In this document: positions 61,801-64,000 of the stretch, piece after piece
How the letters are laid out: the number at the start of each line of letters is the position of its first letter
Numbering within the stretch: position 1 is the stretch's first letter
Source of the DNA: Pleodorina starrii
Lineage: Eukaryota > Chlorophyta > Chlorophyceae > Chlamydomonadales > Volvocaceae
Direction of reading: 5' to 3'
DNA length: 64,000 nt
Assembly: GCA_030267565.1 (NCBI GenBank)
Contig: BRXU01000032.1
Coordinates: forward strand, 434,001 to 498,000
Translations under genes and position numbers: made by a program
The notes under the pieces: generated by a model
What the model was told of the DNA's origin: nothing
The model's database searches: none
What the model saw: the letters and a program-made list of their open reading frames with translations, nothing else

Positions 61801-63530
61801 CGCAGCGGGGTGATCTTGCGTGGTTATTTTAGGCAACATGGGCGACCTTCACCACCTCACAATGCATGCATCTACGAACATTTTGGACCTATCTATCTTA
61901 GTGACAGAGCATTAAATCAGTCACGGCATGGCAGGATACATTAACGATCAACGGCAGCATACAGCCCTCCGGCCCACCGCCTGTAGCCAACCCCAAATCT
62001 GCATTGCGTAACCCCCACGCTTTACCCGCCCTCCCTATCTACATACTACAGCCATGACTTACTCTCCGTCATCGGTAATGGCCTCCCATGCCGGCCAACT
62101 GCAGGGCAGCACACCCGAAATGGGCGATTTAGATTTAGGTAAAATGCATAGATCAGCGAGCAGTAGCCCAGCAGGCGAGGGATACTGCGCAGATTTGGCT
62201 TGGTACGCACGTATAACCAAGCTGCCGTCTAAACATGATGGGGGAAGTTGTTGTGATGGGTGCACACCTGTATGCGGCGAAACCGTACGCTGGGTCTTCG
62301 AGCGCCGCGAAATTCACGGTGGTGCCGTTGGAGTACCGAATCGGCACCCAGATGCCGCCATCCTGCGTTTGCATTATTTAACACGGACGACAGACACATT
62401 CGTGCACCGAATAGCAGGAAGCACTTGGGCAAGAGAGATTTGCCTCAGATTACCGTATTTGGATATGCACATTGCAAAACAATAGATGGCACCAGGTCAA
62501 CCGCGGGCACATCCACAAAGCCGCATCCTGAAGGGGTGCCGCCGTGCATAAAGACGTACCCAGTCGCCCAAGTGCATGCGGAAGGAGACATACTGCACGG
62601 GCGAGGGGGGTCCTTTCGCAAGAAAGCGCCCTGGCGACCCGGAAGCTCTAGGAAGCGTGCCTGTGTGGTGCTAGGTAGCACCAGCTGGTGTTTCCACGCA
62701 CGTTGCTGCGTTGGAGTTGTATCTCAAGAGCTCACCGACTGGGTGACGTGTATCCTACTTTCAGTGACCAGAGGGAGCCGTCCATCTACCGCCAGAACGG
62801 TTTGGGAAATATATGGCTTCTTGACGGTCTTTCTTGTAGGTAGTGCAGGAATGCACTTCGACAGCCCCGTCAGGTGCGTAACCGACGGAATCACACACCT
62901 TGGCGGGAGCGGTGTACTCGATAACGACGCTGCTGTTGGCGAGACGGGGGTGAGTGCGCAGCCTCTGGACACTATAACGTGGGTTGTACAGCGACAAGCG
63001 CAATGCCTGCTCCAAAGCAAAACCACGGCGAAAGGGAGTGCGGATGTGCTCGATCAAAACATTGTGACATCGGACCATCAGCAGCCATGGAACTCTGTGT
63101 GAACAGCGAGCGAGGATATATACATGCAGCCAAACACCGCGACGGCGGCTCCCGCTGTTGTCGATTAGATCGTGTGTGACTATGCCGGGACATTATAGCG
63201 CAAGTATGAGATGTTTTACCGGCTGTCAACTTCTTCACCCACATAAGATTCAGCGGCTGCCGTGCCCGCCGGGTGGGCGTGCCTTAATGATGAATACATG
63301 ATGGGGCGTGCCTTTAATTCGGATAACATTTGCTTGACAGACTGTGTCGCGGCAGTCGGCATGTGTTTATGTCTCGCTCACCCTTCCTGAAGCAATGTCG
63401 CTAGCGTTGATGATGAGCGGCTGCATGGCGGGCCAGCCCTTGATCCAGGTGACCTCGGGGCAGGCACTGAAGCACTGCAAGATCAACGAGGTACGGTCCA
63501 GCTCCTCTGCGGCATCGTTCATCAAGGTCC
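58852..63530 (-). CDS. Gene C: membrane protein with bacterial-Ig-like ectodomain
   Basis: Exons in plus coordinates, 5' to 3': about 63382-63530 (CFSACPEVTWIKGW), 62899-62964 (RLANSSVVIEYTAPAK), a candidate at 62560-62660 (VQYVSFRMHLGDW), 62268-62362 (DGGIWVPIRYSNGTTV), 61420-61527, 60988-61104, 60536-60639, 60260-60349 and 58852-59865. The last five agree in phase. The stretch AIVVQYSEVLDC, LTLSWNPLSFPAAAFQSG, TVTVQVWGVRDFAGNAATNA and FRFAMG is a Big_5-type bacterial-Ig-like domain (V-x-D-x-AGN near the end). The terminal exon (338 codons with stop) adds a long Ala-rich region, then a transmembrane helix (AALAANAVVLSVLGAIWVA) and a basic 25-residue tail. Likely a type I surface protein. The 5' part, including any signal peptide, is unresolved; one phase break at 62268/61527 suggests a missed exon. 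Confidence 0.6.
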
Positions 63531-64000
63531 GCATTCAAACGGGGCGGGGCAGTTAGCGTCTCGATAACCGCCGACGCGAAACGGCGGGCATCAATAGATA
63601 TAGACGGGATTGAATTCGCGGGGCGGTCAGAGAGGCCGCAAACGAATCAACAAGAATAATAATAAATAATAATAATAATAGTACGCCCGACCGGAGGCCG
63701 AGGCGTGGGTTAAGGGAGCAGAGGAGGTGGGGTGACGGGTTTCCCCGGTCCCAGTCCTCCCCCGCCACCGCGGTGGGGGTTGAGAACGAGTATGTGTTGG
63801 TTATGTGCCCGTCTGCTGTTGCGTCTCGTGCGGGGAGCGTTCCATTTGCCGCCGGGTGATCACAATCTTATTGAGCGCCCGAACAGCGTGATCGTGGAGT
63901 TCGTTGCAGCATGTTTTGGCCGCTTCACTGCCCGCCCCTAGGGTGCGGAGAAGGGGGCGTAAGTCTTTTCGGATGGTACCGGCGAAGCCTAGGCTGATGG
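63531..64000. other. Region upstream of the first recognised gene C exon
   Basis: On the minus strand an ORF at 63553-63768 contains the hydrophobic run LLLLLFIIILVDSFAASLTA, partly made by an AAT microsatellite (63657-63690). It has the look of a signal peptide and lies just 5' of gene C, but no splice link could be established. Confidence 0.25.

Noticed and set aside
1..64000. CRISPR arrays, bacterial operons, rRNA genes
   Set aside because: No spacer-repeat arrays, Shine-Dalgarno-spaced gene strings or rRNA core sequences were seen; spliced genes indicate a eukaryotic nucleus.

Overview
The window reads as nuclear DNA of a volvocine / chlamydomonadalean green alga. The reasons are genes cut into many short GT-AG exons, long Ser-Pro-Pro-Pro hydroxyproline-rich linkers, extracellular mosaics of C-type-lectin-like (CTLD) and PAN-like modules, and a TGTAA polyadenylation signal at the end of the resident LINE. 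The species cannot be named from sequence alone. Host DNA is of moderate GC; the large transposons are visibly richer in GC.

Layout. (1) Minus strand, left edge to about 25.5 kb: one giant gene (gene A). I could chain 29 exons, and from 21.28 kb to the left edge every splice phase agrees. It encodes a PAN-like half-module, a Pro-rich linker, several CTLDs (two with EPN-type loops) and at least nine copies of a Cys-rich module. (2) One gene A intron (7.02-16.02 kb) carries a full-length, uninterrupted L1-type LINE (7.37-15.64 kb) flanked by 122-bp direct repeats. Another gene A intron carries a collapsed LINE remnant, a 35-bp tandem repeat at its acceptor and a (CCCAGAA)n array. (3) 26.2-27.7 kb: unidentified minus-strand gene. 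(4) 27.7-36.7 kb: gene-poor, with a 1-kb GC-rich 10-bp minisatellite and two copies of a hairpin-rich cassette. (5) 36.8-44.3 kb, plus strand: gene B, an inverted partial paralogue of gene A (PAN-like modules, long Pro-rich linker) that ends in a transmembrane anchor and short cytoplasmic tail. (6) 46.6-47.8 kb: decayed tyrosine recombinase gene. (7) 49.2-57 kb: decayed Ty3/gypsy element with gag, protease, RT-RNase H, an inserted domain resembling a C5-cytosine DNA methyltransferase, and integrase. (8) 58.85-63.5 kb, minus strand: gene C, a membrane protein with a bacterial-Ig-like ectodomain.

Genes A, B and C all look like cell-surface or extracellular-matrix proteins. A and B share exon boundaries and intron sequence, so they come from an inverted duplication. 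The most unusual item is the methyltransferase-like domain between RNase H and integrase: its cofactor and HR motifs are recognisable, but the catalytic Pro-Cys is replaced by Gly-Gly. All exon models come from reading splice sites and phases by eye, with no transcript data.
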